Shown piece by piece: positions 8,973 through 20,912 of a DNA stretch of 64,000 nucleotides (its first letter is position 1; each line of letters starts with the position of its first letter). Made by a program: the position numbers and the translations under genes. The notes below the pieces were generated by a model that searched no databases, was not told where the DNA came from, and saw only the letters and a program-made list of their open reading frames with translations. This DNA is from Acidobacteriota bacterium. GTDB taxonomy: Bacteria; Acidobacteriota; Terriglobia; Bryobacterales; Bryobacteraceae. The stretch lies in assembly GCA_026393985.1 (NCBI GenBank), contig JAPKZB010000079.1:81540-145539 (forward strand), read 5' to 3'.

Positions 8973-9685
8973 GGACGGACGCCTCCGGCGAGAATCGTGT
9001 GTCGGCGGCCCTGGTCGTCTTCGAGCAGCAGGTAGCCGTGCGGGTCGAGGCCGACCGTGGTGCCGCGGACCTCGGCGCCGTTGAGTTCGACGGCGACGCG
9101 GCGGCCGCGGACGTAGCTCGATTGTTGCGTGAAGGCGGCCAGAATCGCATCCATGGGGAGCCGGACGAAGGTTTCCAAGCTGCGCAGGACTTCAATCAGC
9201 AGCTCTTCGCGCCCCCACGGCCGGCCGGTGGCCAGGCGGAGGCTCGTGGCGATAGCGGCCAGCTCCGGCGGAAAGGACTCGTGGTTGACGTTGATGCCAA
9301 TGCCGGCCAGCACGCGGTCCTCGTGGCCCTGGGTGAGAATGCCGCAGCACTTCCGGTCGCCGGCCAGCAGGTCGTTCGGCCAGCGGATATCGCAGCGCAG
9401 ACCCGAGTAGCGGCCGATGGCCTCCTGCACGGCCAGGCCAATGGCCATCGTCAGCACCGGCAGCGGCTTGGTGCGCAGCACCACGGTGCAATAGAGGCCA
9501 TCGCCCGGTGCCGAGTGCCAGGGGCGGCTGTAGCGGCCGACGCCGTGAGTCTGGGCGTCGGCGATGACGACCGCGCCGTCGTCGGGAACCTGCGCGGCAA
9601 CGGCCATCGTCGAGCCGGTCTCTTGATAAAAATCAACGCGGCGGCCGGGGAAGGCGGCGCGAACCAGAGCGGGGTCGAAGGGCAT
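8963..9685 (-). CDS. birA: Biotin-[acetyl-CoA-carboxylase] ligase
   Basis: BirA activates biotin with ATP and attaches it to biotin-carboxyl-carrier domains. The biotin-binding segment GVGRYSRPWHSAPGDGLYCT corresponds to the conserved GRGRRGRxW-type loop, here GVGRYSRPW, which is somewhat diverged. RWPNDLLAGDRKCCGIL carries the conserved KxxGIL-type motif. No N-terminal DNA-binding domain is present, so it should be a ligase only and not a repressor. It starts in the TGATG overlap with nadC. Likely clients include the biotin-dependent urea/guanidine carboxylase at 45954-49481. Confidence 0.93.
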   Translation of the reverse strand: MPFDPALVRAAFPGRRVDFYQETGSTMAVAAQVPDDGAVVIADAQTHGVGRYSRPWHSAPGDGLYCTVVLRTKPLPVLTMAIGLAVQEAIGRYSGLRCDIRWPNDLLAGDRKCCGILTQGHEDRVLAGIGINVNHESFPPELAAIATSLRLATGRPWGREELLIEVLRSLETFVRLPMDAILAAFTQQSSYVRGRRVAVELNGAEVRGTTVGLDPHGYLLLEDDQGRRHTILAGGVRPCS

Positions 9686-10545
9686 CAGGCTTCCAGGTGC
9701 AACCGGAAGTTGATATCTACCGCGATGGCCGAATGGGTCAGCGCGCCGACAGAGATGAAGTCCGGACCGGCCACGGCGTAGTCGCGGAGTTTTTCAAGGC
9801 GCATGCCGCCGGACAGTTCGACGGTAGCGCGCTTGTTGATCACGCGGATCCATTCGGTGGCCTCCTCCGGGGTGAGGTTGTCGAGCAGCAGATGCTCGGC
9901 GCCGAAGGTAAGCGCCTCTTCGAGTTCGCGGCGGGTGCGGACTTCAATCTCGATCCGCACCCCGGGCGGCAGTCCAGCGGCGCGGACGGCGGCGATGGCC
10001 TGCTCGACGCCGCCGGCGGCGGTGATGTGGTTATTCTTGATCAGCACGGCGTCGAACAAACCGAGGCGATGATTGACGGCGCCGCCGGCCAAGGTGGCAA
10101 TTTTTTCGAGGCGCCGGAGGCCGGGCGTGGTCTTGCGCGTATCGAGGATGCGGCAGCCGGTGCCGGCGACCGCCTCGACGTGCTTGCGGGTGTAGGTGGC
10201 AATGCCCGAAAGGCGCTGCATGAAGTTGAGCGCCACGCGTTCGGCGGTGAGCAGCGTGCGCGCGCTACCGCGGACCGTGGCGAGCACGTCGCCGTCGGCG
10301 GCGCGGTCGCCGCTGGCGACGTGGAGGCCGAGGAACTGGATGCCGCCGAGTTCAGCGTAGATCATCGGCAGCAGTTCGACGCCGGCGACCACTATGTCCT
10401 GCCGCGCGATGAAGCGGCCGTTGGCGCGCCGATGGGCGGCCACCGTGGAGTTGGTGGTCAGGTCGCCGGAGCCGATGTCTTCGGCTAAGGCACGCTGGAC
10501 GGCATCGCGAATCTCGGGATGGTCGAAATCAAAGTTCGTCATCAC
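9685..10545 (-). CDS. nadC: Nicotinate-nucleotide pyrophosphorylase (quinolinate phosphoribosyltransferase)
   Basis: NadC makes nicotinate mononucleotide from quinolinate and PRPP in de novo NAD synthesis. Motifs in order are ALAEDIGSGDLTTNS near residue 14, ERVALNFMQRLSGIAT, LDTRKTTPGLRRLEK (substrate binding), GGAVNHRLGLFDAVLIKNNH and LLLDNLTPEEA. Length (286) is typical. It overlaps valS upstream by four bases and birA downstream by one. nadA and nadB are not in the window. Confidence 0.96.
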   Translation of the reverse strand: MMTNFDFDHPEIRDAVQRALAEDIGSGDLTTNSTVAAHRRANGRFIARQDIVVAGVELLPMIYAELGGIQFLGLHVASGDRAADGDVLATVRGSARTLLTAERVALNFMQRLSGIATYTRKHVEAVAGTGCRILDTRKTTPGLRRLEKIATLAGGAVNHRLGLFDAVLIKNNHITAAGGVEQAIAAVRAAGLPPGVRIEIEVRTRRELEEALTFGAEHLLLDNLTPEEATEWIRVINKRATVELSGGMRLEKLRDYAVAGPDFISVGALTHSAIAVDINFRLHLEA

Positions 10546-13199
10546 TTCAGCTCCCCGAGGGCCTCCTGACTCTTGGCCAGTTGGGCCCGATAGTCGGCCA
10601 GTTTCTCGCGCATGGAGGCCAGCACCTTTTCGGGGGCTTTGGCCAGAAACGCTTCATTTGACAGCTGGGCCTCGGAGCTGGCGATAACCTTGCTCAACTG
10701 GTCGATCTCTTTGCGCAGACGGTCGCGCTGGGCGTCGAGCTGGGCGGCCGAGACGGCGAGCACGAGGTCAAACTCGGGCGTCGAGCGCTTGCTGCCCTTG
10801 ACGCGTTCGGCGCTGGCCGGGGCGAGCGTCAGTTGCAGATTGGCGAGTTTCTCGATGGCCTCCTTCTGCGCGGCCGCCAGTGACGAAACGAAGCCGTCGG
10901 CGTAGATGACGGCTTCGAAGGGCGCCTTGGGGTCGAGCTTGTTTTCGGCCCGTAGCGTCCGGGCGGCCGTGATGAGCTCCTGCAGAGTGGCCATGTCGCG
11001 TTCGGCCTCCGGGTCGGCGGCGGCGGGGTCGAACTGAGGGAACGCGGCAAGCGAGATAGACTTCTTCTCGTGCGTGCCGAGCCGCTGCCAGAGCTCTTCG
11101 GTGAGGAAGGGCATCGAGGGATGCAGCAGCCGAAGCGAAGCGTCGAACACCGTCAGGATGTTGCGCCAGTGGGCGTTCAGGCCGCTGTTTTCGACAAACC
11201 GGAGTTTCTTGAGTTCAATGTACCAGTCGCAGAAATCGTCCCAGAAAAAGTGCCACTGCAGTTGGGCGGCTTCGTGGAAGCGGTAGGCGTTGATGGCTTT
11301 GTTGATCTCGCCGGCGGCGTGGTTCAGGCGGCTGAAGATCCAGCGGTCTTCAAGCGGCACAGCGCCGTCGATAGCCTCGGGCCGGTAGCTGGCCTGTTCG
11401 GCGGGCGACCAGGGTTCGGCGCCGGCGCGTTCGAGATTCAGGAACAGGAAGCGGGCGGCGTTCCAGATCTTATTGGCGAACGAGCGCGCGGCCTCCATGC
11501 GGTCTTCGCTGGCAATGATGTCGGTGCCCGGGGGCGCGGCGAGCAGCAGCGACATGCGGACGGCGTCGGTGCCGTACTTTTCGGTAACGCTGAGCGGGTC
11601 GATGACGTTGCCCTTGGTCTTGGACATCTTCTGCCGTTCGGCGTCGCGGACGAGGCCGTGGATGTAGACCTGGCGGAAGGGCACCTGCTTGGTGCAGTAG
11701 AGGCCCATGACCATCATGCGGGCGACCCAGAAGAAGATAATGTCAAAACCAGTGATGAGCAGCGAGGTGGGGTAGTAGCGTTCGAGGTCAGCGGTCTGGT
11801 CGGGCCAGCCGAGTGTGGAGAAGGGCCACAGGCCGGAGCTGTACCAGGTGTCGAGGACGTCGGGATCCTGGGTGAGATTGGCGCTCTGGCAGTGCTGGCA
11901 GACGGTGGGCGTTTCGCGGGCGACGGTGATGCCGGCGCAGTCGCTGCAATGCCAGGCCGGGATGCGGTGGCCCCACCACAGCTGGCGCGAGATGCACCAG
12001 TCGCGGATGTTGTACATCCACTCGAAGTAGGTTTTGCTCCAGTTTTCGGGGATGAAGACGGTTTCGCCGGTTTCGACGGCGCGGATGGCCGGGGCGGCCA
12101 GCTCCTTCATCTTCACGAACCATTGCTTTGAAATGAGCGGCTCGACGATGGTCGCGCAGCGCTGGCACTTCGAGATGGGCAGGGCATGCGGCTTGACGGC
12201 GCGGAGCAGGCCGGCGGCTTCGAGGTCGGCCAGCACGCGCTTGCGGGCTTCGCCGCGGTCGAGCCCGGCGTAGGCACCGGCTTCGGCGGTCATCTTCGCC
12301 TGCGGGCTGATGACCTGAATAATCGGCAGGCTGTGCCGTTTGCCGGCTTCAAAGTCGTTTGGGTCGTGGGCCGGGGTGATCTTCACAACGCCGGTGCCGA
12401 ACTCGGGATCGGCCATGTCGTCGAGGACGATGGGGAGCTCGCGGTTCATGAGCGGCAATTGAACCGTGTGGCCGTGCAGGTCGCGGTAGCGTTCGTCGCG
12501 GGCGTTGATGGCGACGGCGGTATCGCCCAGCATCGTCTCCGGCCGGGTGGTGGCGACGGTGAGCACGCGGCCGGGTTGACCGGTGACGGGGTAGTCGATT
12601 TCCCAGAGGCTGCCGGCGGTGTCTTCGTGGTTGACTTCGAGATCGGAGAGGGCCGTGTTGCAGCGGGGGCACCAGGTGACCATGTACTCGCCGCGGTAGA
12701 TGAGCCCGTCTTCGTGCATGCGGACGAAGACTTCGCGCACGGCGCGCGACAGGCCGTCATCGAGCGTGAAGCGGTTGCGGGTCCAATCGACCGAGTCGCC
12801 GATCTTGCGCATCTGCCGTTCGATGTTGCCGCCGTACTGCGCCTTCCACTCCCACACCTTGGCTTCGAAGGCCTCGCGGCCGAGGTCGTAGCGCGTAATG
12901 TTCTGCTTGGCGAGATCGCGTTCCACCACCATCTGCGTGGCGATGCCGGCGTGGTCGGTGCCGGGGATCCAGAGCGTGTTGTCGCCGATCATCCGGTGGT
13001 AGCGGGTGATGACGTCCATTTCGGTGTGGCCGATCATGTGCCCGATGTGGAGTGAACCGGTGACGTTCGGCGGCGGGATGGCGATCGAGAACATCTTGCC
13101 CGGCCGCGCGGGATCGGCTTCATAGATCCCGGACTCTTCCCACCATTGGGCCCAATGGGGTTCAAACCGTTGGGGCTCATAGACTTTTTCGAGTTGCAT
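10542..13199 (-). CDS. valS: Valyl-tRNA synthetase
   Basis: A class I aminoacyl-tRNA synthetase charging tRNA-Val. The HIGH motif appears as PPPNVTGSLHIGHM near the N-terminus and the KMSKS motif as KMSKTKGNVIDP. The editing domain lies between them and a C-terminal coiled coil (QRDRLRKEIDQLSKVIASSE) closes the protein, as in bacterial ValS. The frame is open to a GTG at 13235, but ATG at 13199 is preferred: it has GGTGGA six bases upstream and leaves room before divergent serS. Length is then 885. It heads the long minus-strand gene run ending in glmU. Confidence 0.96.
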   Translation of the reverse strand: MQLEKVYEPQRFEPHWAQWWEESGIYEADPARPGKMFSIAIPPPNVTGSLHIGHMIGHTEMDVITRYHRMIGDNTLWIPGTDHAGIATQMVVERDLAKQNITRYDLGREAFEAKVWEWKAQYGGNIERQMRKIGDSVDWTRNRFTLDDGLSRAVREVFVRMHEDGLIYRGEYMVTWCPRCNTALSDLEVNHEDTAGSLWEIDYPVTGQPGRVLTVATTRPETMLGDTAVAINARDERYRDLHGHTVQLPLMNRELPIVLDDMADPEFGTGVVKITPAHDPNDFEAGKRHSLPIIQVISPQAKMTAEAGAYAGLDRGEARKRVLADLEAAGLLRAVKPHALPISKCQRCATIVEPLISKQWFVKMKELAAPAIRAVETGETVFIPENWSKTYFEWMYNIRDWCISRQLWWGHRIPAWHCSDCAGITVARETPTVCQHCQSANLTQDPDVLDTWYSSGLWPFSTLGWPDQTADLERYYPTSLLITGFDIIFFWVARMMVMGLYCTKQVPFRQVYIHGLVRDAERQKMSKTKGNVIDPLSVTEKYGTDAVRMSLLLAAPPGTDIIASEDRMEAARSFANKIWNAARFLFLNLERAGAEPWSPAEQASYRPEAIDGAVPLEDRWIFSRLNHAAGEINKAINAYRFHEAAQLQWHFFWDDFCDWYIELKKLRFVENSGLNAHWRNILTVFDASLRLLHPSMPFLTEELWQRLGTHEKKSISLAAFPQFDPAAADPEAERDMATLQELITAARTLRAENKLDPKAPFEAVIYADGFVSSLAAAQKEAIEKLANLQLTLAPASAERVKGSKRSTPEFDLVLAVSAAQLDAQRDRLRKEIDQLSKVIASSEAQLSNEAFLAKAPEKVLASMREKLADYRAQLAKSQEALGELK

Positions 13200-13240
13200 T
13201 CGTGAATCCACCAGTTTACCAACTCCATCGGTCACGCTAG

Positions 13241-15641
<2,401 letters not shown>

Positions 15642-15645
<4 letters not shown>

Positions 15646-16301
15646 AGGACGCCGTACTTGGCGAAGACGTCGCGGAGATAGGCGCCGTTCTGGAGTTCGG
15701 CGCGGGAGTGGTTCTCGCGGCGCACCTTGTCGGCGGCGATGCCGAGCACCTCTTCGACCAGCGCCGCCGGAATGACAATGATCCCATCGTGATCGCCGAA
15801 GACGAAATCGCCGGGGTTGACGATCACCTCGCCGCACTCCACTGGAACGTTGTAGCCGGTGACGATGCCGCGACCCATCGAATCGACGGGCTTGATGCCG
15901 GCGGCAAAGACCGGAAACGAGATCTCTTCAATCTTGCGGATGTCGCGCACCAGGCCGTCGACCACGGCGCCGCGGGCCTTCGAGGCGGTCGACAGCAGCT
16001 CGCCCCACGGCGCGTTGCGCGTCGATTTCTGCGTGCCGACCACGCAGATCTCGCCGGGCTGCAGGCTATCGATGGCCTCGATCTCCAAGCCGTAGGGATC
16101 CTCCGGGATGTGGTAGATGTCCGAGCAGGTGACCGTGCGGGCCCAGCCGGCCATGACGCACCCCGGGTGCACCGGACGGAGGTATTCGCGCATCGCCTGA
16201 TGGCGCACTCCCAGTTGGTCTAACGCGTCCGACACCACGGCCGTGTAGAGCTCTCTCTCTGCCATCTCGGCGAGTTCGATCTGCTTGGATAACTCGATCA
16301 T
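15642..16301 (-). CDS. RraA family protein (possible 4-hydroxy-4-methyl-2-oxoglutarate aldolase-like enzyme)
   Basis: The core GAVVDGLVRDIRKIEEISFP with FAAGIKPVDSMGRG is the RraA/HMG-aldolase signature; the Arg and Asp of VRD bind substrate and metal in the aldolases. Family members are class II pyruvate aldolases, oxaloacetate decarboxylases or RNase E regulators. The tight pairing with an enolase-superfamily enzyme favours the metabolic role, cleavage of an oxo-acid made in the same pathway. Length 219 is usual. Confidence 0.88.
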
Positions 16302-16419
16302 TCCGTACCATCTTAACGGGAATCGGCCGGGGCTTGCCCCGTGCGTCCAGAATGCGGATCAGAATGCAGAAGCCGTTGCCAAGCAGGGGGAGGCCTGTGC
16401 TAACCTAACGAGTAGCGCG

Positions 16420-16495
16420 GTGCCCTTAGCTCAGCTGGTAGAGCGTCGGATTGTGGTTCCGAATGTCGCGGGTTCGAACCCCGTAGGGCACCCCA
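16420..16495 (+). tRNA. tRNA-His (GTG)
   Basis: A complete cloverleaf of 76 bases including encoded CCA at 16493-16495. The acceptor stem GTGCCCT pairs with AGGGCAC, the T-arm holds GGTTCGAACC, and the anticodon GTG is at 16453-16455. The discriminator base is C and the base before the gene is G (16419), giving the G-1:C73 pair that is the identity element of tRNA-His. A TTGCCA box at 16376-16381 could be its -35 promoter element. No other tRNA is adjacent. Confidence 0.97.
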
Positions 16496-16585
16496 GTTCC
16501 GCCAGGTAGAAGACGTTATATCTCGCGGGAAGGCAGTATATGGCGTAAGGCGGCGGTATACTCGGGGAGAGTAAGGCTCCTCCCC

Positions 16586-18952
16586 ATGGCTCTCAGCGAA
16601 GGTACGCACATCCACGAGTTTCGAGTCATTCGCTTGCTCGGCAAAGGTGGCATGGGCGAAGTGTATCTGGCTGAGGACACCAAGCTTGGGCGCGAGGTGG
16701 CGCTGAAGGTGCTGCGCGCGGAATTCGTCGATTCTCCGGCCCGCGGCAAGCGCTTCCTGCAGGAGGCCAAAGCCACCTCCCGGCTCAGTCATCCCAACGC
16801 CGCGCACGTCTATTCCTTTGGCGAGTGGGAGGGCGGGGCCTTCCTGGCCATCGAGTACATCCCGGGCGAAACGCTCAGCACCAGGATTCAACAGGGAACG
16901 TTCGCTTGGGAAGAGGTGGCCCGAGTGGGCGTGCAGACGGCGGAGGTGCTGCAGGCGGCGCACGATCTGGGCATCGTGCATCGGGATATCAAGAGCCAGA
17001 ACATCATGCTGGGCCCTAACGGCATCGTGAAGCTGCTCGATTTCGGCCTGGCCAAACTGACGGCCGAGCCGGCCGGGACGGCGGTCTCCGAGACCGAGAC
17101 GCAGTTGACGGCCGAAAACGCCGTGGTCGGCTCGCTGGGGTATATGAGCCCGGAACAGGCCTTGGGCAAGCCTCTCGACCGCCGAAGCGATCTGTTTTCC
17201 TTTGGCATTGTGCTCTATGAAATGGCCACGGGGCGGCGGCCGTTCCAGGGGATCAACCCGGTGGAGATCCTGTCCAAGGTCATTTCTTCGGCTCCCGATC
17301 CGGTTTCCAAGTGGAACTACGCCACGCCCGAGGAGATGGACCGCATCATCCGGAAGTGCCTCGAGAAGAATCCGGACGACCGGTATCAGTCCGCGCGGGA
17401 GATTGGGATCGATCTGCGGGCGTGGCTGAGTTCGCACCCCTCGCGGGGTACGGTGACGCAGGCGCGCCTCGCCCCGCCAGCCCCGGCGCCGCCAATCTCC
17501 CGGCGGCGGATCGGTTTGGCGGCCGCTGGGACGGCCGCGGCGGGCGCTGTGGGTTGGCGCCTCTACCGGTTCCTGCGGCCCGCCGGGCCGGCTTCGATCG
17601 CCGTGCTCCCGTTCGAGAACGACTCGGGAGCCGAAGATGCGCCGTTGAGTGACGGGCTGACGGAGGCGCTGATCAACTTGATTGCGACCGCCGGAAACGT
17701 GCGGGTGATCTCGAGAAGCGCTGTTTTCCGCTTCAAGAAGATCGATGATCCGCTGGCGGTGGCGCGTCAGTTGAATGCGGCGGTGATGATGGTGGGGCGG
17801 CTGCGGCGGGTGCAGAACGGCATCAACATCTCCTTCGAACTGGTGGATGTGGCGACGGCGCAGCAGCTGTTAAGCCGTCAGCTTTCCACCTCGCTCAGTG
17901 GGTTTCAGGAGTTGGCGCAACAGATCGCTGATTTAGTGATGAGCTCGCTTGGCATTCGCCGGCGTAGTGCTGAGCCGTCGAAGGTTCACGTTGCCGACGG
18001 CGATGCTCACCTGCTGTATTTGAAGGGCCGCCATGCGCTCAACCGCCGCGTTCCGGATGCCTTTGCCAAGGCCCAGGATCTGTTTCAGCAGGCCATCGAA
18101 GCCGACCCCTCTTACGCTCTACCCTACGCCGGACTAGCGGACGTCTATTCGTTGCAGAGCGGCAGTCGCCCGCCGAACGAAGTCTGTCCGAAGGCCAAGG
18201 CCGCGGCGCTGAAGTCGATTGAGCTGGACCCGTCGCTCAGCGAAGGCCATACGGCGCTGGGGTTTGTGCAGATGCACTACGACTATGCCTGGGCCGCGGC
18301 GGAAGCGTCCTTTCAGCAGGCGCTGGCGCTGAACCCCAGCTATGCGCCGACGCATTCTAACTACGCCCGGCTCCTGACTGCGCTGAAGCGGTTCTCCGAG
18401 GCGGAAGACCGGCAGAAGCGCGCGATGGAACTCGATCCGCTCTCGCCGGCGTTGGCGACGGCGCTGGGGGTGACTTACTATCATGCACGGCGGTACCCCG
18501 AAGCGGAAAAGACGTTGTTATCTGTTCTGGCGGACCAGCCGCGGTTCATTCAGGCGCAGTCGATGCTCGGCACGGTGCGGATGGCCATGCGCCGATACGC
18601 GGCGGCCATCGCCGATTTCGAAAAATGCCTGGAGATGATCGGAGAAGACGATTACGGCGTGGTGAGCGACTGGGGATTGGCGCAGGCTTTGAACGGCAAT
18701 CGGGAGAAGACGCGGGATGCCATCCGGCGGATTGAGGCGCTCGCGGCGAGTTCGTATGTGGCGCCGTGCTTCTGGGCCGGACCCTACATCGGCCTGGGCG
18801 AGACCGCACGCGCGCTCGATCTGCTCGAACAATCGGTCGATCCGGATCACTCCTGGCCGGTTTATTACTACGGGGTCGAATCAAAGCTCGACCCCGTAAG
18901 GAAGGAGCCGCGTTTTCAGAAACTGATCACGCGGCTGGCCCTGCCTACCTGA
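16586..18952 (+). CDS. Ser/Thr protein kinase with TolB-like and TPR domains
   Basis: Residues 1-~290 are a PknB-type kinase: glycine loop GKGGMGEV at 19-26, Lys41 in VALKV, catalytic loop HRDIKSQN with Asp134, DFG Asp152, and GYMSPEQ in the activation segment. A single membrane span follows at about 308-325 (GLAAAGTAAAGAVGW). The outer part begins with IAVLPFENDSGAEDAPLSDG, the FlgO/TolB-like module usual in this architecture, then several TPR repeats (SYALPYAGLADVYSLQSG, SYAPTHSNYARLLTALKRF). Such fusions are very frequent in Acidobacteriota. The input and target are unknown. The 3' end overlaps the convergent secreted-protein gene by eight bases. Confidence 0.93.
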   Translation: MALSEGTHIHEFRVIRLLGKGGMGEVYLAEDTKLGREVALKVLRAEFVDSPARGKRFLQEAKATSRLSHPNAAHVYSFGEWEGGAFLAIEYIPGETLSTRIQQGTFAWEEVARVGVQTAEVLQAAHDLGIVHRDIKSQNIMLGPNGIVKLLDFGLAKLTAEPAGTAVSETETQLTAENAVVGSLGYMSPEQALGKPLDRRSDLFSFGIVLYEMATGRRPFQGINPVEILSKVISSAPDPVSKWNYATPEEMDRIIRKCLEKNPDDRYQSAREIGIDLRAWLSSHPSRGTVTQARLAPPAPAPPISRRRIGLAAAGTAAAGAVGWRLYRFLRPAGPASIAVLPFENDSGAEDAPLSDGLTEALINLIATAGNVRVISRSAVFRFKKIDDPLAVARQLNAAVMMVGRLRRVQNGINISFELVDVATAQQLLSRQLSTSLSGFQELAQQIADLVMSSLGIRRRSAEPSKVHVADGDAHLLYLKGRHALNRRVPDAFAKAQDLFQQAIEADPSYALPYAGLADVYSLQSGSRPPNEVCPKAKAAALKSIELDPSLSEGHTALGFVQMHYDYAWAAAEASFQQALALNPSYAPTHSNYARLLTALKRFSEAEDRQKRAMELDPLSPALATALGVTYYHARRYPEAEKTLLSVLADQPRFIQAQSMLGTVRMAMRRYAAAIADFEKCLEMIGEDDYGVVSDWGLAQALNGNREKTRDAIRRIEALAASSYVAPCFWAGPYIGLGETARALDLLEQSVDPDHSWPVYYYGVESKLDPVRKEPRFQKLITRLALPT

Positions 18953-20867
18953 CCGCGAGCGGGACCGCTTGCGCGGCTCGCGGAAACACCCGGCCGTTGT
19001 CGAACGTGGCGAAGACGGAAACCGGTTGGTTGCCGGGCGCCAGGCCCGTGGGAACGGTAGCCCGGAGCACCCAGGCGCCGGGTCCGGACGGCTGCGGCAC
19101 GACCGATGCAGCTGCCTGGTCGCCGATCCGGACCGTGTATCGAATATCCGGCCGGAGGGTGATGCCCGTACAGTAGATGTCCAGCAAGTCCCCGGCCGCG
19201 GCCGGGCTTTCCGGAATAACGGGGCGTCGCGATCCTGCAAAGAAGATGGACGGGCCGTTGAAGAGGAAAGGCTCGACAACGTCGACCGTAAGGGTCGCCC
19301 GGGCCGTGGTGGCCTCAGGCAGGTTGACGAGTAAGAGTGTCTTCAGCAGCGAGGGGCTGGGGGCGGGGGCGGTAGTTGTCGTTAATCCTGTGGGTAGCCG
19401 CAGGTTGATCTGGGTCGGGCTGGCGTAGAGGATTTCGACGGGTAAGCCTTCCAGGGAGACCGTGGCTTGCGCCGCCTGAGCCGGCAAGGAGCGGCCAAAC
19501 AGGCTGACAATGGAGCCGGGCGTCGACACCGCCGGAAGGACTTGCGTAATCGCCATCGCGGGGGGGGAGAGTTCCGGCTGCGGCCCCACCGCGGTGAGGG
19601 TCATTACGCCCTGCGCATCAATGGTCGTGTTCAGGCGCGCCCGGAACAGGCCGGGCTTCAGCAAATAGGCCAATAGCGGGTCGTCGCCGAGAAGCGGGTA
19701 GTCCTGATAGACGACCGTATCGCCGGTGGCGTTGAAGCGGGTGTCGTTCAGGTCCGGTTGCAGCGGCAGCACCCGTGCCGGCGGTCCCTCCACGGTGAAG
19801 CCGGTCAGCACCGCGCCGGGCCGCGTAAAGCCGCGGCCGGCCAAGCTGATGTTGGCCAGACCGGCCAGCACCGTGCCCGCTTCGTTGCGGAGTGTGTGGA
19901 TGGTGATGAGGCCTCTGGTGGACGCCGTCTCCGGGGTCGAGGAGGTGAGGATGCGTTCGCCGCGGACCTCGTAGGTAATGCTTTCCGGGTTGCGCAGCAG
20001 CGCGCCGCCGTTACCGGTGGCGGTGCGGAGCTGAACGTAGAGGGACGACGGGCTCTGCAGCATGGCCTCCAGGCCCGCCATGGCCGCGGCGTTGGCGGGG
20101 TCGAGAATCTGCCGGAAGGTGATGGTGCCGGAGCTGCCCGCCGTGGCGACGGTGTTCGGGATGGGGGCTTCGATGACGGTGGGGCCAAAGGCGGCTACAC
20201 TGCGCAGGGCCAATCCCGCGATGACGGCGGCGCTGTTGCCGGCGCGGTAGCGCACCTGATACTGCAACTCGGCCGCGGTGATGGGCGAGCCGGGAGTGCG
20301 GCGCAGGTAGGTGGCGCGGATGGCCACCGCGGCGCCTTCGAGGTCCCGTGGAGGACTCAACTGCGCGAGGGCGATGGCCTCGGCGCCTTCGAGAGTGAAC
20401 GCGGGGTTCAGGGAGTAGCCCTCGGCGCGCTCTTCGGTCTGCAGGAAGAGAGTCCAACCGGCCTCGCCAGCCGTGGTTTCGAGCGTGGAACCGCGCAGGA
20501 CGACGGTGCTGCGGCCGGCGGGAAGAACGAGCGGATTAGCCGCCGTGATCCCGAAGGTGAGCTGCGCCTGGGGCCGCCGGAGCGCTATCTCAGTGAGGCG
20601 CACCGGGCGGTCCATGACCGCATCGAGCAGAAGCTCCGAGACGGCGAAGTAGCGGGTTTGGCCGCCGTCGACGCTGAGCCGGTCGATGCGGAGCTGGGCC
20701 TGGATCGTTCCCAGGCCATCGGGAAGGACCAGCTGCCCCTGGGGGCGGTAAGACGTGCGGGGCGGTCCCGGCGGGTTGCCCCCGCCGTCGGGTCCGCACC
20801 GACCACATTGTGCATTTGCCGGACCGGACGCTAACGAGATACAGAAAAGAGCAGTTCCGAGCTTCAT
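18945..20867 (-). CDS. Secreted protein with CHRD-like and TIGR03437-type domains
   Basis: The start ATG at 20867 gives a clean signal peptide (MKLGTALFCISLASGPANA) followed by a Cys/Gly/Pro-rich linker. The centre (about residues 180-330) resembles CHRD domains, with a long beta-rich module ending LYVQLRTATGNGGALLRNPE. The C-terminal ~230 residues contain VLPAVSTPGSIVSLFGRSLP and VEILYASPTQINLRLP, the pattern of the TIGR03437 domain found at the C-terminus of many Solibacter-group extracellular proteins. An extracellular binding or structural role is likely; no enzyme motif is visible. It lies 45 bases behind the metalloprotease-like gene on the same strand, so the two may be co-expressed. 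Confidence 0.75.
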   Translation of the reverse strand: MKLGTALFCISLASGPANAQCGRCGPDGGGNPPGPPRTSYRPQGQLVLPDGLGTIQAQLRIDRLSVDGGQTRYFAVSELLLDAVMDRPVRLTEIALRRPQAQLTFGITAANPLVLPAGRSTVVLRGSTLETTAGEAGWTLFLQTEERAEGYSLNPAFTLEGAEAIALAQLSPPRDLEGAAVAIRATYLRRTPGSPITAAELQYQVRYRAGNSAAVIAGLALRSVAAFGPTVIEAPIPNTVATAGSSGTITFRQILDPANAAAMAGLEAMLQSPSSLYVQLRTATGNGGALLRNPESITYEVRGERILTSSTPETASTRGLITIHTLRNEAGTVLAGLANISLAGRGFTRPGAVLTGFTVEGPPARVLPLQPDLNDTRFNATGDTVVYQDYPLLGDDPLLAYLLKPGLFRARLNTTIDAQGVMTLTAVGPQPELSPPAMAITQVLPAVSTPGSIVSLFGRSLPAQAAQATVSLEGLPVEILYASPTQINLRLPTGLTTTTAPAPSPSLLKTLLLVNLPEATTARATLTVDVVEPFLFNGPSIFFAGSRRPVIPESPAAAGDLLDIYCTGITLRPDIRYTVRIGDQAAASVVPQPSGPGAWVLRATVPTGLAPGNQPVSVFATFDNGRVFPRAAQAVPLAVR

Positions 20868-20912
20868 GGCACTCGGATCATACTCCTTCGCGACCCCAAG
20901 CACAATGAGGCG

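Noticed and set aside
16302..16419. GGGGC/GCCCC hairpin before tRNA-His as terminator
   Set aside because: There is no T-run after it on either strand where it could end a transcript.
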